Origin: Candidatus Methanoplasma cognatum
Lineage (GTDB): Archaea; Thermoplasmatota; Thermoplasmata; Methanomassiliicoccales; Methanomethylophilaceae
Direction: 5' to 3'
DNA length: 64,000 bases
NCBI GenBank assembly: GCA_009777615.1
Contig: WRLM01000002.1
Location: forward strand, 124,001-188,000
The stretch's first letter is position 1; the number at the start of each line of letters is the position of its first letter. The translations under genes and the position numbers were made by a program. Below, in pieces: positions 46,210 to 54,166 of the stretch. Below the pieces are notes generated by a model, which was not told where the DNA came from, ran no database searches, and saw only the letters and a list, made by a program, of their open reading frames with translations.

Positions 46210-46854
46210 TCACAGTTTATACTGAGAAACTTTGTTCATAATAATAGTGGGGGGCGTTGTGCCCGCCCTCGGTTCGATGTAAAATGTCTCGGGGCCCTCT
46301 ATACCAACAATCATCAGTGGAACGCTTATTATATTGCTAAAAGGCAGAAGATAGTCTAAGAATTTTTCATATGTTCCTACCGCGCTATCGAAGTTACCCT
46401 TATCCTTTAAGTCGTTAGTTGCAGTTATGATCACTCCGGCTGAGGTCTGAATGGCCTTCCTGACGTGATTGAGTTGACTCGATAATACAGGTTTCATAAG
46501 GTTCCATGCCGTAGCCTCTCCATGGTTGAAGGCAACCTCTATGGCAATGAGGTCCTTTGAGAAATCAAGCGTCCACTTGGTGCCCCTCTCACTCAAATAG
46601 CGAGAATCGTTGAATATTGGACTCTGTCTGTTCCAGCCTCTTTTGACCAGTCGCTCATCGATCAATCGGTTAATCGGCTCAGACAGACTTTTTTTCCTAG
46701 ATCTTTTTACCTCTTCGTATTTCCTAATAAGGTCTTGATCCGTTATGCTCTCAATGACCTTTGTTACGTCCTCCCAAAGTCCAAGATAGGCAGGGTCGTT
46801 CTCAAATATAACTCTGGCATCTCTGAAGGAATGTAGCCTATATCTCAATAGCAC
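46210..46854 (-). CDS. Type II restriction endonuclease, BglII/BstYI family
   Basis: About 214 residues. LDFSKDLIAIEVAFNHGEA closely follows the DFxKDRxAIEVxF active-site strand of BstYI/BglII enzymes, with later matches in VGTYEKFLDYLLPFSNIISVPL. That family cuts GATC-centred sites (for example RGATCY or AGATCT), but the exact site cannot be stated. Reading the frame further upstream runs through the tRNA-Val gene, so the start must lie after it: GTG 46854 or TTG 46848 are candidates. No strong promoter separates it from the tRNA, so read-through from the tRNA is possible. Confidence 0.82.
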   Translation of the reverse strand: MLLRYRLHSFRDARVIFENDPAYLGLWEDVTKVIESITDQDLIRKYEEVKRSRKKSLSEPINRLIDERLVKRGWNRQSPIFNDSRYLSERGTKWTLDFSKDLIAIEVAFNHGEATAWNLMKPVLSSQLNHVRKAIQTSAGVIITATNDLKDKGNFDSAVGTYEKFLDYLLPFSNIISVPLMIVGIEGPETFYIEPRAGTTPPTIIMNKVSQYKL

Positions 46855-46907
46855 ACCATATGATAAAACGATCCGTCTGGTTAATATTCTTATTGTAATG
46901 ATAATGG

Positions 46908-46980
46908 TGGGCCCGGCCGGATTTGAACCGGCGACCTCCGCCATGTCAAGGCGACGTCATAACCCCTAGACCACGAGCCC
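46908..46980 (-). tRNA. tRNA-Val (anticodon GAC)
   Basis: Minus-strand cloverleaf: acceptor GGGCTCG/CGGGCCC, anticodon loop CTTGACATG with GAC, T arm GCCGG-TTCAAAT-CCGGC, discriminator A, and CCA encoded at 46905-46907. Reads GUC/GUU codons. Its 3' end is about 50 bases from the restriction gene. Confidence 0.93.
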
Positions 46981-47077
46981 AGCACTTCTCGTAATGGATG
47001 GTGGTTATTATATCTTTCTGGTTCTTCCGATTCAAACCGGTTCTTCCTAACATTAATTGGAGATAGGTTTGTTGAAA

Positions 47078-48217
47078 TTAGAGTGGTAAATCACAGGCCA
47101 TCATCATTTTGGTAGATGTCGAGGTTTCTCTCTTACGTTCCTCTAATCTGAAAGCTTCATCAAAAGACCCAGCCTTTTTGAATTTTTGGACTAAAGCAGA
47201 ATATGGTGGAAAGCTCCCCCCAAACCCTATTACTCTTCTAGCTTTTGCAACAGCCTCCAGCTGGTTTGGTTTCCACAACGGAGACACGAATTCGTTTTTT
47301 GTCTTTGTGTTGAACGGCACAAACCGCATGGGATATGTAACGCAACCCAAATCCATTATGTCGATAACTCGCTCGTAAAATTCTTCGGGCGTGTCGTAGA
47401 AATCACTTTCGTAATCATAGAAGTTGTATAGCGCATAAAATGAGATTCGCCTTCTATCAAAACCAGCCGAATCAAGCATTCTCACGGCTCTGTGTACTGC
47501 TTTTTTTTCATGTAGTCCATCATATGCCATTCGCATGTCTCTGATTTTAAGCTCTGAGAGTGCTTTCGCTTTTTCCTCCGTCATCAACCTTGCATCGAGA
47601 CCCTGATTAAAATCAACTGTTTTGTTCAATGGTGCAAGCTTGTCCAGTTTATTTTTCCAATCAGGGAGAGCAAGAAAATTATTGTCCCATATGATGATGT
47701 TCTTATGTTCAGGGTGTACATGGAATGATGGGTCAAGGAGAACATTTCTAAGGTCACCCTCCATCGTTGGTACCATACAAAATGGACACTTGTTTATACA
47801 GCCGCGGGATGTAAATAATATCGACCCATCCCACCCTTTCCACTTTTCTATGGTTTTTAGTATGTCATAGTTTGGCATAAATTTTTCGGCCTGAGCATTG
47901 AGGCCTTTATGAATTTTCACATATGGATACTCAGTAGTTATTTCATCAGGAAGAAGCGATGCATATATTCCCCCAACATGTATTTCTGCATCAGGAAATT
48001 GTTTGTGATAGAATTCTATTGCTTGATGGACAGGTTTCCATGCATATGTGAAAAGCGATGTTATTTCTATTCGGTTCGGTACCATGTCTGTTATGACAAC
48101 CGTACCTCTTACCATCTTAACATTATCTGCCAACGCAAGATAATGTGAAGCGAGCTTCATAAGCCCCAATGGAGGGTAGCGCGAGTAATATGAAGGTTCC
48201 ACAAGCAAAATGTTCAT
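47078..48217 (-). CDS. Radical SAM protein with B12-binding-like N-terminal domain
   Basis: 379 residues. The N-terminus (NILLVEPSYYSRYPPLGLMKLASHYL...AEIHVGGIYASLLPDEI) resembles the Rossmann cobalamin-binding domain of class B radical SAM enzymes, though no clear DxHxxG cobalt ligand is seen. The 4Fe-4S motif is SRGCINKCPFCMVP (CxxxCxxC, about 136-143), followed by barrel strands (VDFNQGLDARLMT, RMAYDGL, ISFYALYNF). It is not viperin-like. Its ATG overlaps the stop of the GHKL ATPase gene (ATGA), so both are made together. AT-rich and flanked by defence genes; substrate unknown. Confidence 0.85.
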   Translation of the reverse strand: MNILLVEPSYYSRYPPLGLMKLASHYLALADNVKMVRGTVVITDMVPNRIEITSLFTYAWKPVHQAIEFYHKQFPDAEIHVGGIYASLLPDEITTEYPYVKIHKGLNAQAEKFMPNYDILKTIEKWKGWDGSILFTSRGCINKCPFCMVPTMEGDLRNVLLDPSFHVHPEHKNIIIWDNNFLALPDWKNKLDKLAPLNKTVDFNQGLDARLMTEEKAKALSELKIRDMRMAYDGLHEKKAVHRAVRMLDSAGFDRRRISFYALYNFYDYESDFYDTPEEFYERVIDIMDLGCVTYPMRFVPFNTKTKNEFVSPLWKPNQLEAVAKARRVIGFGGSFPPYSALVQKFKKAGSFDEAFRLEERKRETSTSTKMMMACDLPL

Positions 48218-50043
48218 GGACTTCCCTTGCCATTATTATTTTTTGCAAGATATTTTATTGTCTCTTGGATGAAACAACATCCCCTATAATCCGTAGCGAT
48301 TCCTTCTAGTCTTTCGCTACTAATTGCACATGTGCCGGGGATATGAACGACACTGCTCAATGCAGACAGCATATCTACTTGTAAAAGTTGCCTATATGCG
48401 TCTCTGTGGTTAGAGTTTATTTTGCCGCGAAATGGACCATTGTTATCCAAAATCGCGCTTTTAAGTCTACTCTCAGCCCCTCTGATATTTTTACGAAAAG
48501 AGGCATCATCCCACAATCCTGCTGATTCAAGCATCCCTTCTATGCAAAGCGAATATGCGGTTCTTAATAGACAAGCTGATGCGAGAGGATATCGAGAATA
48601 GGCTCTACCTTTCGATAAATGTTTAAGTTCTTCTGCGACACGGATAATGCCATTTTGAACGTTGTCTGTATTATCCAAACCAGCCCATTTAAGTGTCCCA
48701 AAGAATTTATCTGGTCTTGGGTCCATAGCTACGCTGAGTGCTTTTTCAGAACTTTTGACAACCAATCCATCGAGCAAATCTTCTTGTCTTTTTTTCTCAG
48801 CGATAACTTCATCTAGTACAGGCCGAATATCATTTTCATAATCGCCAGGTAAATTTTTTATATCTTTCCATTTTTTTCTTATGGAACGAGCTTTTTCTTT
48901 TGCGGAATCATCATGTCCCTCTTCTAATAGAATTTCTATTTTATCGATATTATTTTTTTGAAGCAACCCTGATGTTAAGTATGCAAGTGGATTGAGGCCT
49001 TTGTTTATGAATTCTCCTACAGAATCCATTAGATGCATAGTTTTTATTCCCGAGACCTCGAGCCCATCTCTTCCTGCATCTTCTATTATTTCGGGATCGA
49101 GTATATGAATTTCACCATATTGCCATTCCTTGAAGCTTTTCGCCATCCTTGTGACCAAGGTTTTGTCGCCAACTCTCACTCCATGTTTACGGTAGTGAAT
49201 GCCGAATTGGTTTATTTTCAATTTATTATTGCTATTAGTAGAAACAAACCAGCCTACTGCGAGAGCGGGAGCACTTACGTCTTCAACTTTTAATTTACCA
49301 TTGGTCATCATTGGCCTAAACTCTTTAAATATAAGATCATCGAATATTCCATTTGAACTTTGTGGGTCTCGTTTTATCTCATCTCCATTGACAAAAATTT
49401 TTGAACTTGAAATGATAATGTCATAGGCTGAGAGTCTGCTCTTTATTTTTTCTGCAAGGATAAAATCGTCATTAAACTCAAGTGGCATCGTACCTTCGAG
49501 GTATCTTGATATGCTGTCTGCTGAGAACATATTGAAAAGAGGAGGATATATTCCAGATAGCGTAATTTTTGTATATGCTCTAGAATCATCCTCTGGCGTT
49601 TGAGGTAGCTCTTCAATCTCCCCCGGAACTGCTTCTGTCAGTGCGTCTATTATTGATCGATTACGATCTATTCTAACCAACGGCTCACAAGAAATGGAAA
49701 CGTGTAGCTTGGACCCATCTTTTTTTTTCGTTACTACATCAATATTTTTACATATAGCCGCACCACTCCATATGCCAATCCCTCTCCATCCTATGTTATT
49801 CTTCCCTTTGAATGAAATCCCCACACGAAGGGCGCCCTCCAACTCTTCAAAGGTCATGCCAACTCCGTTGTCCAGTATACTTACCGATGCGCCATCATTT
49901 AGAGCATCTATCCATATTTTTTTCGCTGACCCATCGATGGCATTTTGCACATACTCTCTAATGCAATTTAGATTGTTGGCATAAAGTCCTGAGGTAATCA
50001 CTTCCATAATAGATGAACCTATATCTGCCCCATCAAACTTCAT
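48214..50043 (-). CDS. GHKL (HSP90-like) ATPase, candidate defence protein
   Basis: 609 residues. The Bergerat ATP site is complete: N box LNCIREYVQNAIDGS (about 25-40), DNGVGM (about 57) and GWRGIGIWSGA (about 84). Residues 100-330 resemble the transducer part of HSP90/MutL/MORC proteins. The C-terminal 200 residues are helical; RYPLASACLLRTAYSLCIEG and the later SSVVHIPG resemble helical C-terminal modules that accompany other defence ATPases (inference). It has a TATA box (TTTATATAG on the minus strand, near 50085-50094) and is the first gene of a two-gene unit with a radical SAM protein. Composition is AT-rich. Confidence 0.85.
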   Translation of the reverse strand: MKFDGADIGSSIMEVITSGLYANNLNCIREYVQNAIDGSAKKIWIDALNDGASVSILDNGVGMTFEELEGALRVGISFKGKNNIGWRGIGIWSGAAICKNIDVVTKKKDGSKLHVSISCEPLVRIDRNRSIIDALTEAVPGEIEELPQTPEDDSRAYTKITLSGIYPPLFNMFSADSISRYLEGTMPLEFNDDFILAEKIKSRLSAYDIIISSSKIFVNGDEIKRDPQSSNGIFDDLIFKEFRPMMTNGKLKVEDVSAPALAVGWFVSTNSNNKLKINQFGIHYRKHGVRVGDKTLVTRMAKSFKEWQYGEIHILDPEIIEDAGRDGLEVSGIKTMHLMDSVGEFINKGLNPLAYLTSGLLQKNNIDKIEILLEEGHDDSAKEKARSIRKKWKDIKNLPGDYENDIRPVLDEVIAEKKRQEDLLDGLVVKSSEKALSVAMDPRPDKFFGTLKWAGLDNTDNVQNGIIRVAEELKHLSKGRAYSRYPLASACLLRTAYSLCIEGMLESAGLWDDASFRKNIRGAESRLKSAILDNNGPFRGKINSNHRDAYRQLLQVDMLSALSSVVHIPGTCAISSERLEGIATDYRGCCFIQETIKYLAKNNNGKGSP

Positions 50044-50267
50044 TTTTTCAACCCGTTTACAGTAGGTAATAGGGGGGTTTTTACTATATAAAGGGGTTCT
50101 TGATTATGTGCAGACGTCCATTCTCATGAATGTCCGCCACAGTGAGCGATAAAAGTGCTCACAAAGTAGGCGCACTGTAAATCTTCAACACAAATATTCG
50201 GATATTTCTGACCGGAAATCATGCAATAATACAAAAAATCAAAAACAAAGACTCCCCTCCATATATC
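50044..50267. promoter_or_regulatory. Divergent promoter region of the GHKL and Mrr-like genes
   Basis: A near-palindromic CTATATAAAG at 50085-50094 can serve the minus-strand GHKL gene about 45 bases before its ATG. An imperfect inverted repeat (GACGTCCATTC / GAATGTCCGCC region, 50111-50140) lies in the middle. The plus-strand gene lacks a clear TATA; AT-rich sequence at 50227-50250 is the likely site. Confidence 0.45.
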
Positions 50268-51476
50268 ATGAAGACTCTCTACACGGAAGGTCTCGACAGC
50301 GAAGGGTTCGTAAAACTATGTGAGGATATCTTCTCAGCTTTCTACAAATCAAAAACAAAACGTTCATTCCTTTTCGACGACGGCAACACCGACTTTGTTG
50401 TCCTAAGCAATAACAACATCGCCGTCGACTGCAAACATCCCGCCAAAGCCCCGGTGGGAAAGCCCGCCGTGGAGAAGTTCTCTCTCGCCATGAAAAAGAA
50501 AAAGGTGAAGGAAGGCATCATCGTAACATCCGGTCGCTTCGCGTCCACCGCTCAGAAATACATCGACGAGAACAATCTCCCCGTCACTCTGATGGATCTT
50601 GAAAGACTCGCTGCGATCGCGTTCAAGGCTGGCATAAAATTAGTTTACAAGAAAGAAGAGCCCGAAGCCTTCACTATAATATCCAACAGCGACAGGGAGT
50701 TCAAGGAACACCTCGCCAAAAAACTGAAACAGGATCTCCAGTGTTCAGAAGAGATAGGTCTGAACCTATCGATCAAGAGAAGGGACATATCGCTCGTATT
50801 ATTCTACAAGATCGATTACAGAGTGGACGCCGAGTTCACCGCATCCGGTAAAGTCATACACAAGGAGACGGGAGAAGGTTCCTTCTACGTCAGCGAGAGA
50901 ACGGGGAAGATCGAAGGAGAGGATTTCGCAAAGGTCTATGACATGGCCCCGAGGATGGCCTACGATCCGGAAGGAAAGGACGCGGCCCTCCTGAAGCCGA
51001 GGAAGCAGATATTGGACGCCCTGTACGATCGCGTGCAGGACGCCCACACCAAGTACGTTCCGTATATGGCCAAACCCGATAAACTCAGCACGAAGACCTG
51101 CTCCCCGTCGAAGAAGGACATCACCATCCAGAACATCATGTGCCTGTACCTCCCGTTATCTGACGTTGAATACGAAATGTTCGGAAAGAGCAGGACCATC
51201 CGGTCGCTGGAGAGCAGCTCGGCGGAGTTCAGCGTCATTGAACCAAAAGCATACAGTTGCGACATATGCGGCGGAAAGATCGCAAAGGACGGCGCCGTAT
51301 GCGTCAAATGCGGTAACGTGACCGACGGAAAACACGGCGTGCGCTGCAGCCGGTGCAGCAAGACCCTGTGCACAAATTGCGCCCTAGCCATCAGTAAATT
51401 CCTTGGAAAGAAGGAACCGATCTGCGGCGAATGCGCGAACAAAGAGCCGGGTCTGAAGATAAAGGATTACAAGTGA
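50268..51476 (+). CDS. Mrr-like endonuclease-fold protein with C-terminal zinc ribbons
   Basis: 402 residues. The first 110 follow the Mrr/DUF2034 restriction-nuclease fold: FVKLCEDIFSAFY helix, NTDFVVLSNNNIAVDCKHPAK (Asp...Asp-x-Lys in place of the usual Asp...Gln/Glu-x-Lys), GIIVTSGRFASTAQKYI and the ITLMD-type VTLMDLERLA. The middle (150-320) is unassigned. The C-terminus holds two or three zinc ribbons (CDICGGKI, CVKCGNV, CSRCSKTLCTNC, CGEC). Codon use is like the core genome. An eroded copy of its zinc-ribbon end lies at 52949-53046. Confidence 0.75.
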   Translation: MKTLYTEGLDSEGFVKLCEDIFSAFYKSKTKRSFLFDDGNTDFVVLSNNNIAVDCKHPAKAPVGKPAVEKFSLAMKKKKVKEGIIVTSGRFASTAQKYIDENNLPVTLMDLERLAAIAFKAGIKLVYKKEEPEAFTIISNSDREFKEHLAKKLKQDLQCSEEIGLNLSIKRRDISLVLFYKIDYRVDAEFTASGKVIHKETGEGSFYVSERTGKIEGEDFAKVYDMAPRMAYDPEGKDAALLKPRKQILDALYDRVQDAHTKYVPYMAKPDKLSTKTCSPSKKDITIQNIMCLYLPLSDVEYEMFGKSRTIRSLESSSAEFSVIEPKAYSCDICGGKIAKDGAVCVKCGNVTDGKHGVRCSRCSKTLCTNCALAISKFLGKKEPICGECANKEPGLKIKDYK

Positions 51477-51512
51477 TCCGTTCATAGCTGGTACTGTAAA
51501 AAATCAATTAAA

Positions 51513-51541
51513 ATAATGGTCATTATGACAATGAACATTAT
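51513..51541. repeat. Tandem 14-bp palindromes, cluster 1
   Basis: ATAATG-GT-CATTAT at 51513-51526 and the imperfect copy ACAATG-AA-CATTAT at 51528-51541, i.e. a 15-bp period. They sit just past the 3' end of the ATPase gene. Confidence 0.7.
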
Positions 51542-51551
51542 TTCAGACGGT

Positions 51552-52853
51552 TCACATGTCGTCAAGGGAAAGTATCCTGAATTCGACGTCGAACCCTTTC
51601 AACCCGTAAACTGTTTCGGATTTTTCCCTGAGTTTATGGACATCTGCTTTTTTAGGATCGCGTTTCACTTCCGCCACTACAGCTTTCATGTTCATATCGT
51701 TCACGGCAATGATGTCGATCTCGTTCTGCCCTTTCCTGTCCCAATATGATCCTATGCTCGTCAGTCTTTCCTCCTCGGACATCTTCTCTTTGAAGTAATT
51801 CTCAAGCACAAATCCGCTGTATTGCGAATAATCGCTTTCTATCATCTCTTTCAAAAGACCATATTCGCCCCTCTCTATGAGCGACCGGTTTCCGCCGATG
51901 AATCTGAAGTAAAATCTCATGTAGTTGTCCGAGATGTGCCATCTGATACCCCTGCTGTTCTCTTTGGAAAAGATCGGTTTGTTCCTTGTTATAAGATTAT
52001 ACTCCTTCTCCAGGTTATCCAGGTATGAAATTGATTCCTTTCCTATCGCATCGTTTATCTCTCGGAGGGTATTATTTCCGGTAGCGATCAATTCCAGGAT
52101 CGAATAATATGTTCCGTAATCCTTTCCGAACTCGGATATGAGAAGATCCCTCCCTTCGGTTAAGAACAGAGAATTCGGGCGGCAGATGCGTTCCAGCATC
52201 TTATCAAAAGAGGTCGCTCCAGCATCCATCAGCAGTTCGATGTACATGGGGACGCCCCCGGTTACCATGTAGAGGAAGAGCAGATCATCCGGAGAATATT
52301 CGGGATTGTGATCTTTGAGTATTCTTTTCACCACGCTTGGTTTGAAGGGACGGATGTTGAACTTTGAAGTGGCTCTGCCGAAAAGCGGTTCTTTGTATCT
52401 GTCGAAGATCCTGACCATCATCGAGTATATGGATCCGCTGACTATCAGATTCACCATGGATGCGGATCTATACGCATCCCAATGTTTCTGTATGCTGCTC
52501 GTTATGGATTTATCGGCCCTGTCTAATTCCTGGAATTCATCTATCACGAAGGTGAAGTTGTTCTTTGTACCGTATTCCATCAGCTCTTCGAAAAGGTCGC
52601 TGAAGCTGTCGCCTGATATTTTTATACCCAAGTATTTTTTTGTGTCCCTGATCAGCTCTTTACAGAGCATCGCTTCGCTTTTGCGTTCTGCGAAGAAATA
52701 AAGGAAGCTGTTTCCCTTTTCGGACTCCAGTATCAGCGCAGTTTTGCCTATGCGTCTTCTTCCTGTTATCACTGTGAAAGTGCCGCCTTTTTTTGACATT
52801 TCGCGAGTCTCTTTGAGGATCTCCAGCTCTGTCTCTCTGTCATAGAATTTCAT
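51552..52853 (-). CDS. Archaeal AAA ATPase with DUF234 nuclease-like C-terminus
   Basis: 433 residues starting FYDRETELEIL. STAND-like archaeal ATPase: Walker A VITGRRRIGKTALIL (about 32), Walker B TFVIDEFQEL (about 110), sensor-type LIVSGSIYSMM, then a winged helix (LREINDAIGKESISYLDNLEKEYNLI). The C-terminal DUF234 domain has SYWDRKGQNEIDIIAVND...AVVAEVKRD, the Glu/Asp/Glu-x-Lys pattern of PD-(D/E)XK nucleases. Function of this expanded archaeal family is unknown. Start ATG 52853 fits a promoter at 52884-52922 with two palindromes over the transcription start, suggesting autoregulation. Flanking tandem palindromes and neighbouring gene debris suggest it arrived as a cassette. Confidence 0.86.
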   Translation of the reverse strand: MKFYDRETELEILKETREMSKKGGTFTVITGRRRIGKTALILESEKGNSFLYFFAERKSEAMLCKELIRDTKKYLGIKISGDSFSDLFEELMEYGTKNNFTFVIDEFQELDRADKSITSSIQKHWDAYRSASMVNLIVSGSIYSMMVRIFDRYKEPLFGRATSKFNIRPFKPSVVKRILKDHNPEYSPDDLLFLYMVTGGVPMYIELLMDAGATSFDKMLERICRPNSLFLTEGRDLLISEFGKDYGTYYSILELIATGNNTLREINDAIGKESISYLDNLEKEYNLITRNKPIFSKENSRGIRWHISDNYMRFYFRFIGGNRSLIERGEYGLLKEMIESDYSQYSGFVLENYFKEKMSEEERLTSIGSYWDRKGQNEIDIIAVNDMNMKAVVAEVKRDPKKADVHKLREKSETVYGLKGFDVEFRILSLDDM

Positions 52854-52883
52854 CCGCAATATCTCCCCAAGACCATAATTAAC

Positions 52884-52922
52884 ATAATGACCGTTATCAT
52901 AATGACCATTATTATAAATAAA
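52884..52922 (-). promoter_or_regulatory. ATPase promoter with two tandem 14-bp palindromes (cluster 2)
   Basis: ATAATGACCGTTAT (52884-52897) and ATAATG-AC-CATTAT (52899-52912), 15 bases apart. A minus-strand TATA (ATTTATAATA, 52911-52920 complement) precedes them, so a protein bound here would cover the transcription start. Confidence 0.7.
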
Positions 52923-52948
52923 TATTTTCTTGTCCAGCAATACCGAAG

Positions 52949-53046
52949 TGCGTGAAATGCGCGTGTGCGGCCGATGAGAAGCACAGCATACGTTGCAGCG
53001 GGTCATCGGGAAGAAGGAGCCTTGGCCGAAGGTAAGCGACTGCAAG
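52949..53046 (+). pseudogene. Eroded copy of the Mrr-like gene's zinc-ribbon end
   Basis: Translating from 52949 gives C-V-K-C-x4-D-x-K-H-x-x-R-C-S, matching CVKCGNVTDGKHGVRCS of the intact gene, then after a deletion of about 60 bases and a frame change G-K-K-E-P...D-C-K, matching GKKEP...KDYK at its C-terminus. Third-position differences are many, so this is an old paralogue remnant rather than a fresh duplication. No intact frame remains. Confidence 0.7.
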
Positions 53047-53082
53047 TATTCTCTATACTGGCACTATCTGAATTCTGTTAAT

Positions 53083-53126
53083 TTAATGGCTATTAAATTA
53101 ATGACCATTAAATTAACGGCCATTAA
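53083..53126. repeat. Three tandem 14-bp palindromes (cluster 3)
   Basis: TTAATGGCTATTAA (53083-53096), TTAATGACCATTAA (53098-53111) and TTAACGGCCATTAA (53113-53126), exact 15-bp period, same WTAATG-RC-CATTAW type as clusters 1 and 2. Located 25-70 bases before the TATA-like GATATATC of kae1. Confidence 0.75.
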
Positions 53127-53179
53127 TTTGTTTGGAAAGGGATAGTGATATATCTCTGATTCCAATCTACTGTTAATTC

Positions 53180-54166
53180 ATGATTACGCTCGGCATCGAA
53201 GGAACGGCCCACACGCTCGGTGTAGGTGTGGTTGATTCTGAGAAGAAGGTCCTATCGAACGTGATAGACATGTTCAGGCCGCAGGAGGGCGGACTGCACC
53301 CGAGAGAGGCCGCCAACCACCATTCCGATGTTGTCTCCGCAGTTATAACAAAGGCCGCGGAAGAGGCGGGCGTATCGCTTAAAGAAATCGACTTGATATC
53401 GTTCTCCATGGGGCCGGGGCTCGGCCCCTGTCTGAGAGTCGCGGCGACGGCCGCCCGTTCATTATCTTCAAGGTTAGGGATACCCATAATGGGCGTGAAC
53501 CACTGCATAGCGCACATCGAGATCGGGAATGCGACAACCGGCTGCGGCGACCCCGCGATGCTGTACGCTTCCGGGGGAAACACTCAGGTCATTGCTTATT
53601 CCGACGGAAGATACCGCATTTTCGGAGAGACCCAGGACATCGGCGTCGGGAACATGCTGGATAAATTGGGCCGCGAACTGGGCCTCGGATTCTACGCCGG
53701 ACCCGTGATAGAGAAGCTCGCCAAGGATGGGGATAGGCTTCTGGATCTTCCGTACTCGGTCAAAGGGATGGATGTCGCGTTCTCCGGGATAATGACCTCC
53801 GCTCTTCTTATGAGGAAGAAAGGCCACAGTCTGGAAGACATAGCGTACTCTGTGCAGGAAACGGCCTTCTCGATGCTCACGGAGGTCATGGAAAGGGCGA
53901 TGGCCCACATCGGTAAGGATGAGGTCCTCCTGGGCGGCGGAGTGGCGCAGAACCTCCGTCTGCAGGATATGATAAGGATCATGGCCGAGGACCGCGGGGC
54001 CGAGATGTTCGTTCCCGACAGAAGATTATGCATCGACAACGGCGCGATGATCGCCTGGCTTGGTAATATCATGTACAATTCCCGGATAAGGATGAACATC
54101 GAAGATACCGCCGTTAGGCAGAGATTCAGGACCGATGAGGTAGAGGCCGTATGGAGAATGTCCTGA
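53180..54166 (+). CDS. kae1: tRNA threonylcarbamoyladenosine transferase Kae1 (KEOPS)
   Basis: Catalytic subunit of KEOPS that transfers threonylcarbamoyl to A37 of ANN-decoding tRNAs. The ASKHA fold shows LGIEGTAHTLGVGVVD, the metal-binding GVNHCIAHIEIG (His about 108 and 112), YASGGNTQVIAY, GxxVGNMLDKLGRELGLG and LLGGGVAQNLRL. 328 residues with no fused Bud32 kinase, unlike some euryarchaeal relatives. A TATA-like element about 25 bases before the ATG suggests a leaderless message. Confidence 0.96.
   Translation: MITLGIEGTAHTLGVGVVDSEKKVLSNVIDMFRPQEGGLHPREAANHHSDVVSAVITKAAEEAGVSLKEIDLISFSMGPGLGPCLRVAATAARSLSSRLGIPIMGVNHCIAHIEIGNATTGCGDPAMLYASGGNTQVIAYSDGRYRIFGETQDIGVGNMLDKLGRELGLGFYAGPVIEKLAKDGDRLLDLPYSVKGMDVAFSGIMTSALLMRKKGHSLEDIAYSVQETAFSMLTEVMERAMAHIGKDEVLLGGGVAQNLRLQDMIRIMAEDRGAEMFVPDRRLCIDNGAMIAWLGNIMYNSRIRMNIEDTAVRQRFRTDEVEAVWRMS

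Noticed and set aside
46855-46944. Restriction gene starting inside tRNA-Val
   Set aside because: The extra N-terminal residues are a translation of tRNA sequence.
47078-48217. Prokaryotic viperin
   Set aside because: The cluster motif and N-terminal domain are of the B12-binding radical SAM type, not the viperin CNxxCxxC type.
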